Assembly (NCBI GenBank): GCA_050258375.1
Contig: JBLMYQ010000066.1
Coordinates: 4,666-68,665, forward strand
Source of the DNA: JBLMYQ01 sp050258375
GTDB lineage: Bacteria > Bacillota > Clostridia > Acetivibrionales > UBA4821
Reading direction: 5' to 3'
DNA length: 64,000 nt
The notes under the pieces were generated by a model. It was not told where the DNA came from, ran no database searches, and saw only the letters and a program-made list of their open reading frames with translations. A program made the position numbers and the translations under genes. Numbering within the stretch: the first letter of the stretch is position 1; each line of letters opens with the position of its first letter. This document shows positions 42,125-51,105 of the stretch, piece after piece.

Positions 42125-43525
42125 TTATTGCTGGGCAGGTGCTTTCTTAATAGGCAATTTAATAGTAAACTCTGTACCTTTACCAAGTTCACTGTTAACA
42201 GAAATGCTTCCCTTGTGTTTTTCGATAATATTATAAACTATAGATAATCCTAAACCTGTTCCTACGCCAACTCCTTTTGTAGTAAAGCCTGGGTCAAAGA
42301 TTTTTTTAATTGTTTCAGGAGTCATGCCTGTACCTGAATCCTTGATTATTATTGTTACATTACTATCATCACAGGTAGTTGTTATCCATATGTGCCCTGT
42401 TTCAGGAACGGCATCAATAGCATTGACAATAAGATTCATGAAGACTTGGTTTAATTGATTGGGGTAGCATAAAATAGGAGGAATAGTTCCATAATTTTTT
42501 ATTACATCAACCTTTGTTTTGATTTTACTGCTTAAAAGAATTAAAGTAGAATCTATTCCTACATGTATATCTGCTTCCTTAAATTCTGATTCATCAAGTC
42601 TTGCAAAGTTTCTCAAACTTTTCACTATTGCAAGTATTCTATCACAAGCAATAAGATTGGTTTTATTTGCATCATCAAGCTTCTGAACCAGGGAAGCGGC
42701 AGAAGGGTCCTCGTTAATACTCTCAGTCATCTTGAGTCTTGAGATAAGTGTATTATAAAGACCAACATTGCAGTTAATTGCACCAATCGGGTTGTTTATC
42801 TCGTGAGCAACTCCTGCAACCAGCATACCGAGTGAAGCCATCTTTTCATGTTGAACAAGCTGTGTTTGCGTATCCTTTAGTTTAGAGTAAGCAGTATCCA
42901 GATACATCAGAGTTTTTTGCAAGCTTTCAACTGCCTTTTTGGCATTTCTTTTTTCTTCATAAGCTTGGCTGGTTATAGCAGTTTCTTTGCGGATTATATA
43001 TAAAAAGAATGAAGCTGTAAGTATTAATGATATAAGGATGCTTTCAAACTGGTAGGTTGTTATTGTAGGGAAAAACAAATCTTTTTTAATAATAAATGCA
43101 CTGCTCATAATTAATATGGTTGATGCAGAGCTAAAAGCAAGAATAGAGTACTTGCCATAAAGGACACTCAAAGCAATAACAGGAAAAAAAACAAAAACGT
43201 TATCAATAGAGCCTTTTTCGTTTGCTAAAATAATTAATATTGTTATGCTAAAAATGATTGGATATATATATTTAATATAGTTAACACAAAATTTTATTTG
43301 ATTTAAAACATTGATAAATAGTAAAATAGATAAAATAATATATGTAGTGTTTAATCTTTGGGTAAGAGGTAAAGACTTTGAAAATAAAAAAGTCGGAATA
43401 TAAAGAATCAATGCAATATTAATTAATCTTAAAACCTGCTTATTGACCTTTAGTGTATTAAAAAATGAGCTGTCTTGTTCAACGTAATCCTGGAGTTTAA
43501 TCTTGGGCAATCTGATTTTTGACAT
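42125..43525 (-). CDS. Membrane-bound sensor histidine kinase (orphan)
   Basis: A 466-residue kinase. Residues 30-185 contain about six hydrophobic segments; a linker coiled coil follows (about 190-230). The dimerisation/phospho-acceptor helix has MASLGMLVAGVAHEINNPIG (His at about 241), the N box is NQVFMNLIVNAIDA, then DSGTGM (G1), and GVGTGLGLSIVYNI (G2). This is the NtrB/ZraS-like type. No response regulator is adjacent; the lone receiver at 23463 is 19 kb away and a link is speculative. The ATG at 43525 follows AAGGAG. Confidence 0.92.
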   Translation of the reverse strand: MSKIRLPKIKLQDYVEQDSSFFNTLKVNKQVLRLINIALILYIPTFLFSKSLPLTQRLNTTYIILSILLFINVLNQIKFCVNYIKYIYPIIFSITILIILANEKGSIDNVFVFFPVIALSVLYGKYSILAFSSASTILIMSSAFIIKKDLFFPTITTYQFESILISLILTASFFLYIIRKETAITSQAYEEKRNAKKAVESLQKTLMYLDTAYSKLKDTQTQLVQHEKMASLGMLVAGVAHEINNPIGAINCNVGLYNTLISRLKMTESINEDPSAASLVQKLDDANKTNLIACDRILAIVKSLRNFARLDESEFKEADIHVGIDSTLILLSSKIKTKVDVIKNYGTIPPILCYPNQLNQVFMNLIVNAIDAVPETGHIWITTTCDDSNVTIIIKDSGTGMTPETIKKIFDPGFTTKGVGVGTGLGLSIVYNIIEKHKGSISVNSELGKGTEFTIKLPIKKAPAQQ

Positions 43526-43684
43526 TTGCTTTTAACTCCTTATAAAAGAATTATAGTAATAAACTTTATTGTAGAAAAAAAGTATATTTTAATATATTAT
43601 ATTTAAACATATTATACTATTAATTATATCATTAGATTTTAAATAAAGTAAGATTCTTCAAAAATTATTAGGCGAGGTAAAAAA

Positions 43685-46510
43685 ATGATAAGAAACACAA
43701 TATTGATAAAAGGTGCAAGAGAGCATAATCTTAAAAATATAGATATTGAGATTCCGAGGGACAAATTGGTTGTTATTACCGGATTAAGTGGCTCAGGAAA
43801 GTCTTCCCTTGCTTTTGATACTATTTATGCAGAAGGACAAAGAAGATATGTAGAATCATTATCTGCATACGCAAGGCAGTTTTTAGGGCAGATGGAGAAG
43901 CCTGATGTAGATTATATTGAAGGACTTTCTCCGGCTATTTCAATAGATCAGAAAACAACTAGTAAAAATCCGCGTTCAACAGTTGGAACGGTTACTGAAA
44001 TATATGATTATCTAAGACTTCTTTATGCTCGGATAGGAATCCCGCACTGCCCTGCATGCGGAAAGGAAATCTCACAGCAGTCGATTGACCAAATAGTAGA
44101 TAAGGTTATGGAAATGCCGGAAGGCACAAGGATTCAACTGCTTGCTCCTGTTGTAAGAGGTAGAAAGGGAGAGTATCAAAAGATATTTGATGATGCCAGG
44201 AAATCGGGATTTGTAAGGGTTAGAGTTGATGGTGATATAAAGGATTTAAACGAAGAAATAAATCTGGATAAAAATAAAAAACACAATATAGAAGTTGTTG
44301 TGGACAGGCTTGTAATAAAGCAGGATATTATTTCACGCCTTGCAGATTCATTAGAAACGGTTATGGGTATGTCAGGTGGATTAGTTCTTATAGATGTTAT
44401 TGACAAGCAGGAAATGTTGTTTAGTCAGAACTTTGCTTGCAGCGATTGCGGAATAAGCTTAGGTGAAATTACTCCGAGAATGTTTTCCTTTAATAGTCCT
44501 TATGGTGCATGCCCAAAATGCAGTGGGTTAGGTACACTTATGGAAATAGACCTGGATTTGGTTATTCCTGACAAAACAAAATCAATAAACGAAGGTGGAA
44601 TTGCTGCGGCAGGATGGAACCTATCTAATGAAGGGTATTCGGCTATACTATTTAAAGGTTTGGCAAGTAAATACGGATTTGATCTTAATACACCAATAAA
44701 GGATTTGGATGCTAAAATACTTGATATTATACTTTATGGTACAAAAGGAGAAAAGTTTTGGGTCAAACATATGGCTGAATACGGCGGAGGCTCATATATG
44801 ACTTCGTTTGAAGGAATAATAAACAGCCTTCAAAGAAGGTATAAGGAAACCCAATCCGAGTATCAAAGGGATTATTATGAAGGATTAATGGGTAATAAGC
44901 CTTGTCCTGAATGTAAAGGTGCAAGGTTGAGAAAAGAAACCTTAGCCATAAGTATTGGAGATAAAAATATTGATGTAGTATCACATTTTAATATTAGGGA
45001 AGCAAGAAAGTTTTTTAGTACTTTAAATCTTTCTGATAAGGAAAAAATAATAGGGCAGCGGGTTTTCAAGGAAATTGATTCGAGACTTGGGTTTCTGGAA
45101 GATGTAGGACTCGATTACCTTTCTCTTTCAAGAGCTGCCGGTACTTTGTCCGGAGGCGAAGCACAAAGGATAAGGCTGGCAACGCAAATAGGTTCTGGAT
45201 TAATGGGAGTATTATACATCCTCGATGAACCGAGTATAGGTCTTCATCAGAGAGATAATGAAAAACTGCTTAAGACGTTAAGAAGATTAAGGGATATTGG
45301 AAATACACTTTTAGTGGTTGAACACGATGAGGATACTATCTATACTGCTGATCATATTATTGATATTGGGCCAGGACCGGGAATTCATGGCGGTTATGTT
45401 GTTGCTCAAGGAAATATTGAAGAAATCAAGGCGTGTAAAGAATCTTGGACCGGACGTTATCTTACAGGAGAATTGAAAATTGAAATACCAGAAGAAAGAA
45501 GAAAAGAAGAAGATAAATGGGTTGAAATCATTGGAGCCAGAGAAAACAACCTGAAAAATATTGATGTAAAAGTGCCAATTGGGCTATTTACATGTATAAC
45601 AGGCGTTTCTGGTTCTGGAAAAAGCTCGCTTGTAAATGAAGTTATTTATAAATGTCTTGCTAATGAATTAAATGGTGCAAGAATGAAACCGGGACTTCAT
45701 GATGCAGTAAAAGGAATTAAGCATCTTGATAAAGTGATTGATATTGATCAATCTCCAATCGGAAGAACGCCAAGATCGAATCCGGCTACTTATACAGGCA
45801 TGTTTGATCACATAAGGGATGTATTTTCTCAGACGATTGAAGCAAAAGCCAGAGGATACAAAACCGGAAGGTTCAGCTTTAATGTTAAGGGTGGACGTTG
45901 TGAGGCATGCAGTGGTGATGGTCTATTAAAAATTGAGATGCATTTTCTTCCTGATGTATATGTTGTTTGTGATATTTGTAAAGGAAAGAGATATAACCGT
46001 GAAACACTTGAGGTTAAATACAAAGGCAAGAATATAGCTGAAGTACTTGACATGACAGTTGAAGAGGCTCTGGATTTCTTTAGAAATATTCCAAGAATTC
46101 AACGAAAGCTTCAGACTCTTTCTGATGTAGGATTAGGATATATAAAGCTTGGACAACCTTCAACTACTCTTTCAGGAGGAGAAGCGCAGCGTGTAAAATT
46201 GGCTACAGAGCTTACAAAGAAGAGTACAGGACGAACTATGTATATTTTGGATGAGCCTACAACTGGATTGCATATAGCTGATGTGCACAGCCTTGTGAAA
46301 ATTTTGCATAGGTTGGTTGACGCAGGAAATACAGTTGTAGTCATTGAGCACAATCTTGATGTTATAAAAACGGCTGATTATATTATTGATTTGGGACCAG
46401 AAGGTGGAGATAAGGGTGGAATGGTAGTAGCGCAAGGAAGTCCGGAGGAAATAGTAAGATGCAAAAATTCGTATACAGGGCAATTCCTAGAAAAGAAAAT
46501 CAAGGGGTGA
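43685..46510 (+). CDS. uvrA: Excinuclease ABC subunit A
   Basis: A 941-residue damage-recognition ATPase. Two ABC units carry GLSGSGKSS (about 32) and GVSGSGKSS (about 640) with signature motifs LSGGEAQRIRLA and LSGGEAQRVKLA. Zinc-site cysteines are in CPACGK, CSDCG/CPKCSG and CEACSGDG/CDICKGKR. It loads UvrB onto damaged DNA. The ATG at 43685 follows AGGCGAGG. It ends in a hairpin at 46529. Confidence 0.97.
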   Translation: MIRNTILIKGAREHNLKNIDIEIPRDKLVVITGLSGSGKSSLAFDTIYAEGQRRYVESLSAYARQFLGQMEKPDVDYIEGLSPAISIDQKTTSKNPRSTVGTVTEIYDYLRLLYARIGIPHCPACGKEISQQSIDQIVDKVMEMPEGTRIQLLAPVVRGRKGEYQKIFDDARKSGFVRVRVDGDIKDLNEEINLDKNKKHNIEVVVDRLVIKQDIISRLADSLETVMGMSGGLVLIDVIDKQEMLFSQNFACSDCGISLGEITPRMFSFNSPYGACPKCSGLGTLMEIDLDLVIPDKTKSINEGGIAAAGWNLSNEGYSAILFKGLASKYGFDLNTPIKDLDAKILDIILYGTKGEKFWVKHMAEYGGGSYMTSFEGIINSLQRRYKETQSEYQRDYYEGLMGNKPCPECKGARLRKETLAISIGDKNIDVVSHFNIREARKFFSTLNLSDKEKIIGQRVFKEIDSRLGFLEDVGLDYLSLSRAAGTLSGGEAQRIRLATQIGSGLMGVLYILDEPSIGLHQRDNEKLLKTLRRLRDIGNTLLVVEHDEDTIYTADHIIDIGPGPGIHGGYVVAQGNIEEIKACKESWTGRYLTGELKIEIPEERRKEEDKWVEIIGARENNLKNIDVKVPIGLFTCITGVSGSGKSSLVNEVIYKCLANELNGARMKPGLHDAVKGIKHLDKVIDIDQSPIGRTPRSNPATYTGMFDHIRDVFSQTIEAKARGYKTGRFSFNVKGGRCEACSGDGLLKIEMHFLPDVYVVCDICKGKRYNRETLEVKYKGKNIAEVLDMTVEEALDFFRNIPRIQRKLQTLSDVGLGYIKLGQPSTTLSGGEAQRVKLATELTKKSTGRTMYILDEPTTGLHIADVHSLVKILHRLVDAGNTVVVIEHNLDVIKTADYIIDLGPEGGDKGGMVVAQGSPEEIVRCKNSYTGQFLEKKIKG

Positions 46511-46528
46511 GAGATTTCAAATGACATG

Positions 46529-46575
46529 AAATTATATGCGAACAGTATTTTTTGCTCTTTGCATATAATTTTATG
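46529..46575 (+). terminator. Hairpin after uvrA
   Basis: AAATTATATGC (46529-46539) pairs with GCATATAATTT (46561-46571), with a 21-base loop; A/T-rich and therefore moderate. Confidence 0.5.
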
Positions 46576-46593
46576 CATTATAAATCAAATTAG

Positions 46594-46684
46594 TTGACGG
46601 CTGAAACTTATATTGTATACTCAAGTTAACTACTTAGGTTAGGACATTTTTCGACTGAGGCCACCTTGCGGTGGCTTTTTCTAT
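46594..46684 (+). ncRNA. Possible short transcript: promoter followed closely by a terminator
   Basis: TTGACG (46594-46599), 16 bases, TATACT (46616-46621) form a credible promoter. Only about 30 bases after the expected start comes GCCACC-TTGC-GGTGGC (46660-46675) followed by TTTTTCTATTTTTT. The product would be roughly 50 bases, a small RNA or an attenuated leader for the CYTH gene; alternatively the hairpin is a second uvrA terminator and the promoter is chance. Confidence 0.35.
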
Positions 46685-46775
46685 TTTTTAGTATTTATTT
46701 TGTAATTATAGTATAATTACTTTAATAGCAAAGATTGTCCTCAATTTAACAAAAGAGGACAGGGGGAGAGGGAGC

Positions 46776-47252
46776 ATGGCTAAAGAGATTGAAAGAAAAT
46801 TTAGGGTTTTAAGTGATAAATATAAGGAAAATTTAAATGGGGTATACTGTAAACAGGGATATATAAGTACAGACCTGAAGCGTATTGTTAGGGTTAGAAT
46901 TAATGACCAGAAAGCGTATATTACTGTTAAAGGTGAGCTTAGAGGCTCTACAAGAGCAGAGTATGAATATCCTATTCCAGTGAATGATGCAGAAGAGATG
47001 CTGGAAATGCTTTGTAAAAAACCGCTCATAGAAAAAATAAGATATAAAATTGATTACAAAGGATTCCTCTGGGAAGTTGATGAATTTTATGGAGAGAATG
47101 AGGGATTGATTATTGCAGAAATAGAGCTTGATGAAGAAGGAACCGATTTTCCAAAACCGGAATGGCTTGGTAAAGAAGTGACTGATGATATGAGGTATTA
47201 CAATTCAAATTTGATAAAAAGTCCATACAAAGATTGGAAATATTCTATCTGA
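46776..47252 (+). CDS. CYTH-domain protein (triphosphate tunnel enzyme family)
   Basis: A 158-residue single CYTH domain. The defining EIERKF motif (ExExK) is at residues 4-9, followed by CKQGYIS, RIVRVRINDQKAYITVKG and a late EIELDEE strand. CYTH proteins hydrolyse inorganic triphosphate or related phosphoric anhydrides with Mg2+. The substrate here is not known. The ATG at 46776 follows GGGGGAGAGGGAG. Confidence 0.88.
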   Translation: MAKEIERKFRVLSDKYKENLNGVYCKQGYISTDLKRIVRVRINDQKAYITVKGELRGSTRAEYEYPIPVNDAEEMLEMLCKKPLIEKIRYKIDYKGFLWEVDEFYGENEGLIIAEIELDEEGTDFPKPEWLGKEVTDDMRYYNSNLIKSPYKDWKYSI

Positions 47253-47258
47253 GTGATA

Positions 47259-47714
47259 TTAATCCTGATTAGATATTTTTCCTCTATAATAACCGGTGAA
47301 TATATTTATTAATTCCTCATTAGAGTTTGAAGCTTCCGCTTTGGTGATATCAATAAGTTTAATATATTCTTTTAAGCTATCATTAATTTTATCAAGTGCT
47401 GTTAGCAAATTATCTTCAGGAACAGAAGCGTTTAGAGTTATATTTCCATCAATAATATTGTTTTCTATACGATGTGCATCCTTGATAATTATTTTATACA
47501 TATCAGTAAGCAGTTCGGGCTTCAAGCCTGTATCTAAAGAAAACTCCTTAAGAGCATTGAATATTTCTTCTTCACGTTTGGGTTGGAACATAGGAATATT
47601 ATTTTTCAGTTTTATCTCTGCAACCAGAGGTATTATTGCCATTCTCTGAAGCAATATATATCTTAAAGCAGTATCAAATTGATCAAGATACTTCCGAATA
47701 TCCTGTAATTCCAT
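47259..47714 (-). CDS. Chorismate mutase-like (AroQ fold) protein
   Basis: A 151-residue protein. Residues 1-88 align with E. coli AroQ chorismate mutase at identical spacing: R7, R24, K35, R47 and E48 correspond to catalytic R11, R28, K39, R51 and E52. The position of Q88 is Glu (E84) and that of D48 appears to be Gln. The remaining 60 residues are a helical extension I do not recognise. It could convert chorismate to prephenate, or be a repurposed AroQ fold. No aromatic-pathway gene is adjacent. The ATG at 47714 has a modest AGGAT site. Confidence 0.7.
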   Translation of the reverse strand: MELQDIRKYLDQFDTALRYILLQRMAIIPLVAEIKLKNNIPMFQPKREEEIFNALKEFSLDTGLKPELLTDMYKIIIKDAHRIENNIIDGNITLNASVPEDNLLTALDKINDSLKEYIKLIDITKAEASNSNEELINIFTGYYRGKISNQD

Positions 47715-47752
47715 AAATCCTATGTTCCCTTCTTTTTATAACAGACAAGGCT

Positions 47753-49474
47753 TTATTTATTAACTTTCTCCATATATCTTTTAATTTTTTGTGTTGTGGT
47801 CTTGATAAAATCGGTTTGTTTTATGGTAAATTCCCTGATATATTTGTAAATAGGCATTTTTTTATTTACCTCTTTGATTTCATGTTCTATCAAGGAATGT
47901 AGTTCTTCCTCAGTTAAAAGCTTACTTGAAAATTTATTCTCAATGTAATCATTGTTGACTACTACTGTTGCACAGAGTTTTACATCTCCATTGTCTTCAT
48001 GTTTTTCCCAGACCATTGATTCTTTTATATAAGGACTTTTATTAAGTATTGTTTCAAGTTCTTCAGGGAAAACATTTTTACCATTTTTCAAAACAATAAC
48101 GTTCTTCTTTCTCCCGGTAATATGAAGGAACCCGTCTTTGTCAAAATAACCAAGGTCTCCGGTATAAAACCATCCATCCTTAAGAACCTTTGTGGTGGCT
48201 TCTTCGTTTTTGTAATATCCAAGCATTACATTTGGACCTTTTGTAACGATTTCACCTATTCCTTCCTCATTTGGACTGTCTATTTTAACTTCTACATTTG
48301 GAAGAGGGACACCGGGTGAATCATTTTTTTGCTGTCTGTCATTGTTCCCTGTCACTAAAGGACTGCATTCTGTTAAACCATAGCCTTGTAATAATTTTAT
48401 TCCAATATCATTAAACCATTTTGCAACTCCAGGGTCGATTGCAGCTGCACCGCTTAGAAAAATGCGGACATGACCACCAAATACATCATGAATTTGTTTG
48501 AAGAGCTTTTTAGTTGGATTGATATTAAGGTATTTTCGGCAAAAGTTGCTGAATTTTATTGCTATGTTCATTTTAGTTATTGCTCCACGCTGCTTTGAAA
48601 TCTGTTCCATCGCCTTTTTGTACATATTTTCGTAAAGCAAAGGAACTGAGCACATCATTGTTGCTTTAAAATCCTTCAGGTTTTTAGCAATGTGTTTCAA
48701 GCCTTCACAAAATGCAATACAAGCACCACCATATAGAGCGGAAAGAAGTCCACAGGTGAATTCATATGTATGATGTAAAGGAAGAAAAGATAAAAAGACA
48801 TCATCCTCATGGGACTTAACCACTGACATTACAGACATAAGATCGGCACAAAGATTTTTGTGTGATAGCATGACAGCTTTTGCAAATTCACTGGTTCCTG
48901 ATGTAAAAAGCATTATACCCATTTTTTCACTGTCAATTTTTGCGCTTGTAAAGGTTTTATCACCTGATTTTAGGAGCTTACGACCTTTTCTAATAAGTTC
49001 ATTGTATGAAAGAAGGCTTCCTTCGGCTTTTTCTCTATCTATCCCTATAAAATGTTTGATTGTTGGGCATGTATTTGACAACTGCTTAATTGATTCTTCC
49101 AGTTTGCCAGAGTAGATTATTGCATCTGCTTCAGAGGTATGAATTACGTTTTCAAGCTCATGAAAAGGAAGTGCCTTGTCTATTGGCACAACAACACCGG
49201 TTCCACCAGCTGCTGCAAAATATGAGACGGCCCATTCGTATCTGTTTTCAGCCAGTATTGCAATGCGGGCATCTTTTAATCCTAAGTTTATTAAGGCTGT
49301 ACCAAATGCATCTACATCTGATTTGAAATCACCGTAAGAAACTGATTGTATTTCATCAATGCCTTTCTTTTTAAAAGCAAATGCTTTATTTTGTTTGAAA
49401 AGTCGGCAGCTTTGTTCAAGCAAGTCCTTAAGACTCTCTATTGGTCTAACCTGATAAAAAGCAACGCTCTGCAT
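47753..49474 (-). CDS. AMP-dependent long-chain acyl-CoA synthetase family protein
   Basis: A 573-residue adenylate-forming enzyme. The P-loop-like motif is LFTSGTSEFAKAVMLSHKNL (about 193), then GYGLTECSPLVTGN, GWFYTGDLGYFDKDGF and the C-terminal lysine region TTQKIKRYM. It activates a carboxylic acid, probably a fatty acid, to acyl-AMP and then acyl-CoA. I chose the ATG at 49474 behind TTGGAGG; a TTG at 49492 overlaps that site. A palindrome sits over its likely transcription start (49495-49517). Confidence 0.92.
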   Translation of the reverse strand: MQSVAFYQVRPIESLKDLLEQSCRLFKQNKAFAFKKKGIDEIQSVSYGDFKSDVDAFGTALINLGLKDARIAILAENRYEWAVSYFAAAGGTGVVVPIDKALPFHELENVIHTSEADAIIYSGKLEESIKQLSNTCPTIKHFIGIDREKAEGSLLSYNELIRKGRKLLKSGDKTFTSAKIDSEKMGIMLFTSGTSEFAKAVMLSHKNLCADLMSVMSVVKSHEDDVFLSFLPLHHTYEFTCGLLSALYGGACIAFCEGLKHIAKNLKDFKATMMCSVPLLYENMYKKAMEQISKQRGAITKMNIAIKFSNFCRKYLNINPTKKLFKQIHDVFGGHVRIFLSGAAAIDPGVAKWFNDIGIKLLQGYGLTECSPLVTGNNDRQQKNDSPGVPLPNVEVKIDSPNEEGIGEIVTKGPNVMLGYYKNEEATTKVLKDGWFYTGDLGYFDKDGFLHITGRKKNVIVLKNGKNVFPEELETILNKSPYIKESMVWEKHEDNGDVKLCATVVVNNDYIENKFSSKLLTEEELHSLIEHEIKEVNKKMPIYKYIREFTIKQTDFIKTTTQKIKRYMEKVNK

Positions 49475-49494
49475 AATTTTATTTTCCTCCAATG

Positions 49495-49521
49495 ATTAGT
49501 AAGTACATTGTACTAATTATA
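49495..49521 (-). promoter_or_regulatory. -10 box and operator-like palindrome before the acyl-CoA synthetase
   Basis: On the minus strand TATAAT (49521-49516) is followed at once by ATTAGTA-N9-TACTAAT (49517-49495). The arms resemble the TTAGTAC half-sites of FapR, the Firmicutes repressor of lipid genes, but the spacing is longer than in the FapR consensus I know. The -35 is weak. Confidence 0.5.
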
Positions 49522-49667
49522 CTAAGATTTACTTAAATATTACTAAATATTATTAAGAATGTATATATCTTATATATAGTTTGTTAAATTATTTTAATAA
49601 CTTTGAATTTAAAAGCATATTTAAGAAAAAATATATTTAAATAAAAAAATATGTCAATAAAAAAATG

Positions 49668-49696
49668 TTGTAAAAATAATGCTGCTGTGCTAAAAT
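49668..49696 (+). promoter_or_regulatory. Promoter of rplS
   Basis: TTGTAA (49668-49673), 17 bases, TAAAAT (49691-49696), preceded by TGC. Confidence 0.6.
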
Positions 49697-49709
49697 ACTA
49701 AAGTGCGAA

Positions 49710-49767
49710 TTACGGGTGGTCCGCTGTTAAAAACATGAACACCTATGGAGAAAGGAGGTCCACAAAT
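49710..49767 (+). promoter_or_regulatory. Probable L19 leader
   Basis: The rplS 5' leader has GGTGGTCCGCTGTTAAAA, GAACACCTATGG and AAAGGAGG in the order I associate with the L19 protein leader of low-G+C Firmicutes, and GGTG (49715-49718) can pair with CACC (49740-49743). The match is from memory and was not computed. Confidence 0.45.
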
Positions 49768-50127
49768 ATGGACATTTTAAAAACAGTTGAAAGCCAGTAT
49801 CTAAAAAGCAAAGTTCCTGAATTCAATATCGGAGATACTGTTAAGGTATCAGTTAAGGTTAAAGAAGGAAACAGAGAAAGAATTCAGGTTTACGAAGGTA
49901 CAGTTATAAAAAGAAAAGGTGGCGGTATCAACGAGACATTTACAGTAAGAAGAATTTCTTATGGTATTGGAGTTGAAAGAACATTCATGCTTCATTCTCC
50001 AAAGATTGAAGATGTTGCTGTTACAAGAAGAGGTAAAGTAAGAAGAGCTAAACTTTACTACTTAAGAGACAGAGTTGGAAAAGCTGCTAAAGTTAAAGAA
50101 GATATTATTAGAAAAGAACAGAAATAA
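49768..50127 (+). CDS. rplS: 50S ribosomal protein L19
   Basis: A 119-residue protein. The hallmarks are FNIGDTVKVSVKVKEGNRER, a VYEGTVIKRKGGG strand, FTVRRISYGIGVERTF and the end LYYLRDRVGKAAK. L19 lies at the 30S-50S interface. The ATG at 49768 follows GAAAGGAGG; an upstream ATG at 49735 lies in the leader. The rplS-rbgA-rnhB-ylqG-ylqH order matches Bacillus. Confidence 0.96.
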   Translation: MDILKTVESQYLKSKVPEFNIGDTVKVSVKVKEGNRERIQVYEGTVIKRKGGGINETFTVRRISYGIGVERTFMLHSPKIEDVAVTRRGKVRRAKLYYLRDRVGKAAKVKEDIIRKEQK

Positions 50128-50130
50128 CTT

Positions 50131-50176
50131 AAACTAAGCCCTTCTCTAAAAAAGAGAGGGGTTTATTGTTTTTTAG
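50131..50176 (+). terminator. Terminator of rplS
   Basis: TAAGCCCTTCTCT and AGAGAGGGGTTTA arms around an A-rich loop (50135-50165), then TTGTTTTTT. Confidence 0.75.
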
Positions 50177-50250
50177 TGGATTTTTTAAGTGTTATTTAGG
50201 TATAATGAATATGAGATAGTAAAATTATCAACTTTAAAAGGAAGTAAAAT

Positions 50251-51105
50251 ATGGTTATACAATGGTATCCGGGTCATATGGTAAAGGCAAAAAAAGAAAT
50301 AAAAGGAAATCTTAAATTAATAGATGTAGTAATTGAGCTTCTTGATGCAAGAATTCCAAACAGTAGTCAGAATCCTGATATAAAAGAAATAGTTGAAAAC
50401 AAGCCAAGAATAATTGCATTGAACAAAGCTGACCTTGCTTCAGAACACGTCACAAAAAATTGGATTAGTTACTTTAAAAAGCAAGGTATTACTGCCGTAC
50501 CTGTTGATTCAATCACAGGTAGAGGGTTAAAGGAAATAGAAGCAGCGGTAAGAGCTCTTGCAAAGGATAAGCTTGAAAAGAGTGCAGAAAAAGGAAGAAT
50601 CGGAAGACCAATAAGAGTAGCAATAATAGGGATTCCGAATGTTGGTAAATCTGCTTATATTAATAAGGTTGCAGGACGTTCAGCAGCAATAACAGCCAAT
50701 AAGCCTGGAGTTACAAAGCAAAATCAATGGGTAAAAGCAGGGCAGGGAATAGAATTAATGGATACGCCAGGTGTCCTATGGCCAAAATTTGAAAGCGAAG
50801 AAGCAGGTATCAGCCTTGCAGTCACTGGTGCTATACGTTCCGAAATTCTTGATATTTATGAGCTGGCAGTTAAGCTTATGGATATTCTAAAAAGGAGTTA
50901 TGCGAAAAATCTTATAGAAAGATTCAGAATTGAAAACATTGAAGGAATGACTGGAGAAGATATAGTGCAGAAAATTGGGTCAAAGAGAGGCTGTATTATA
51001 GGTGGGGGAGAGGTAGACCTTGAAAGAACATCAAATTTAATAATAGAAGAATTTCGTTCAGGTAAGATTGGGAGAATAAGCTTGGAAGAACCAACTCACC
51101 CCTAG
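50251..51105 (+). CDS. rbgA: Ribosome biogenesis GTPase RbgA (YlqF)
   Basis: A 284-residue circularly permuted GTPase needed for late 50S assembly. The G motifs occur in permuted order: NKAD (G4, about 57), GIPNVGKS (G1, about 128) and DTPG (G3, about 171). An ANTAR-like C-terminal helix domain follows. The last codons (EPTHP and stop) are contributed by the CTCACCCC repeat, so the native C-terminus may have been altered by its insertion. The ATG at 50251 follows AAAGGAAG. Confidence 0.95.
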   Translation: MVIQWYPGHMVKAKKEIKGNLKLIDVVIELLDARIPNSSQNPDIKEIVENKPRIIALNKADLASEHVTKNWISYFKKQGITAVPVDSITGRGLKEIEAAVRALAKDKLEKSAEKGRIGRPIRVAIIGIPNVGKSAYINKVAGRSAAITANKPGVTKQNQWVKAGQGIELMDTPGVLWPKFESEEAGISLAVTGAIRSEILDIYELAVKLMDILKRSYAKNLIERFRIENIEGMTGEDIVQKIGSKRGCIIGGGEVDLERTSNLIIEEFRSGKIGRISLEEPTHP

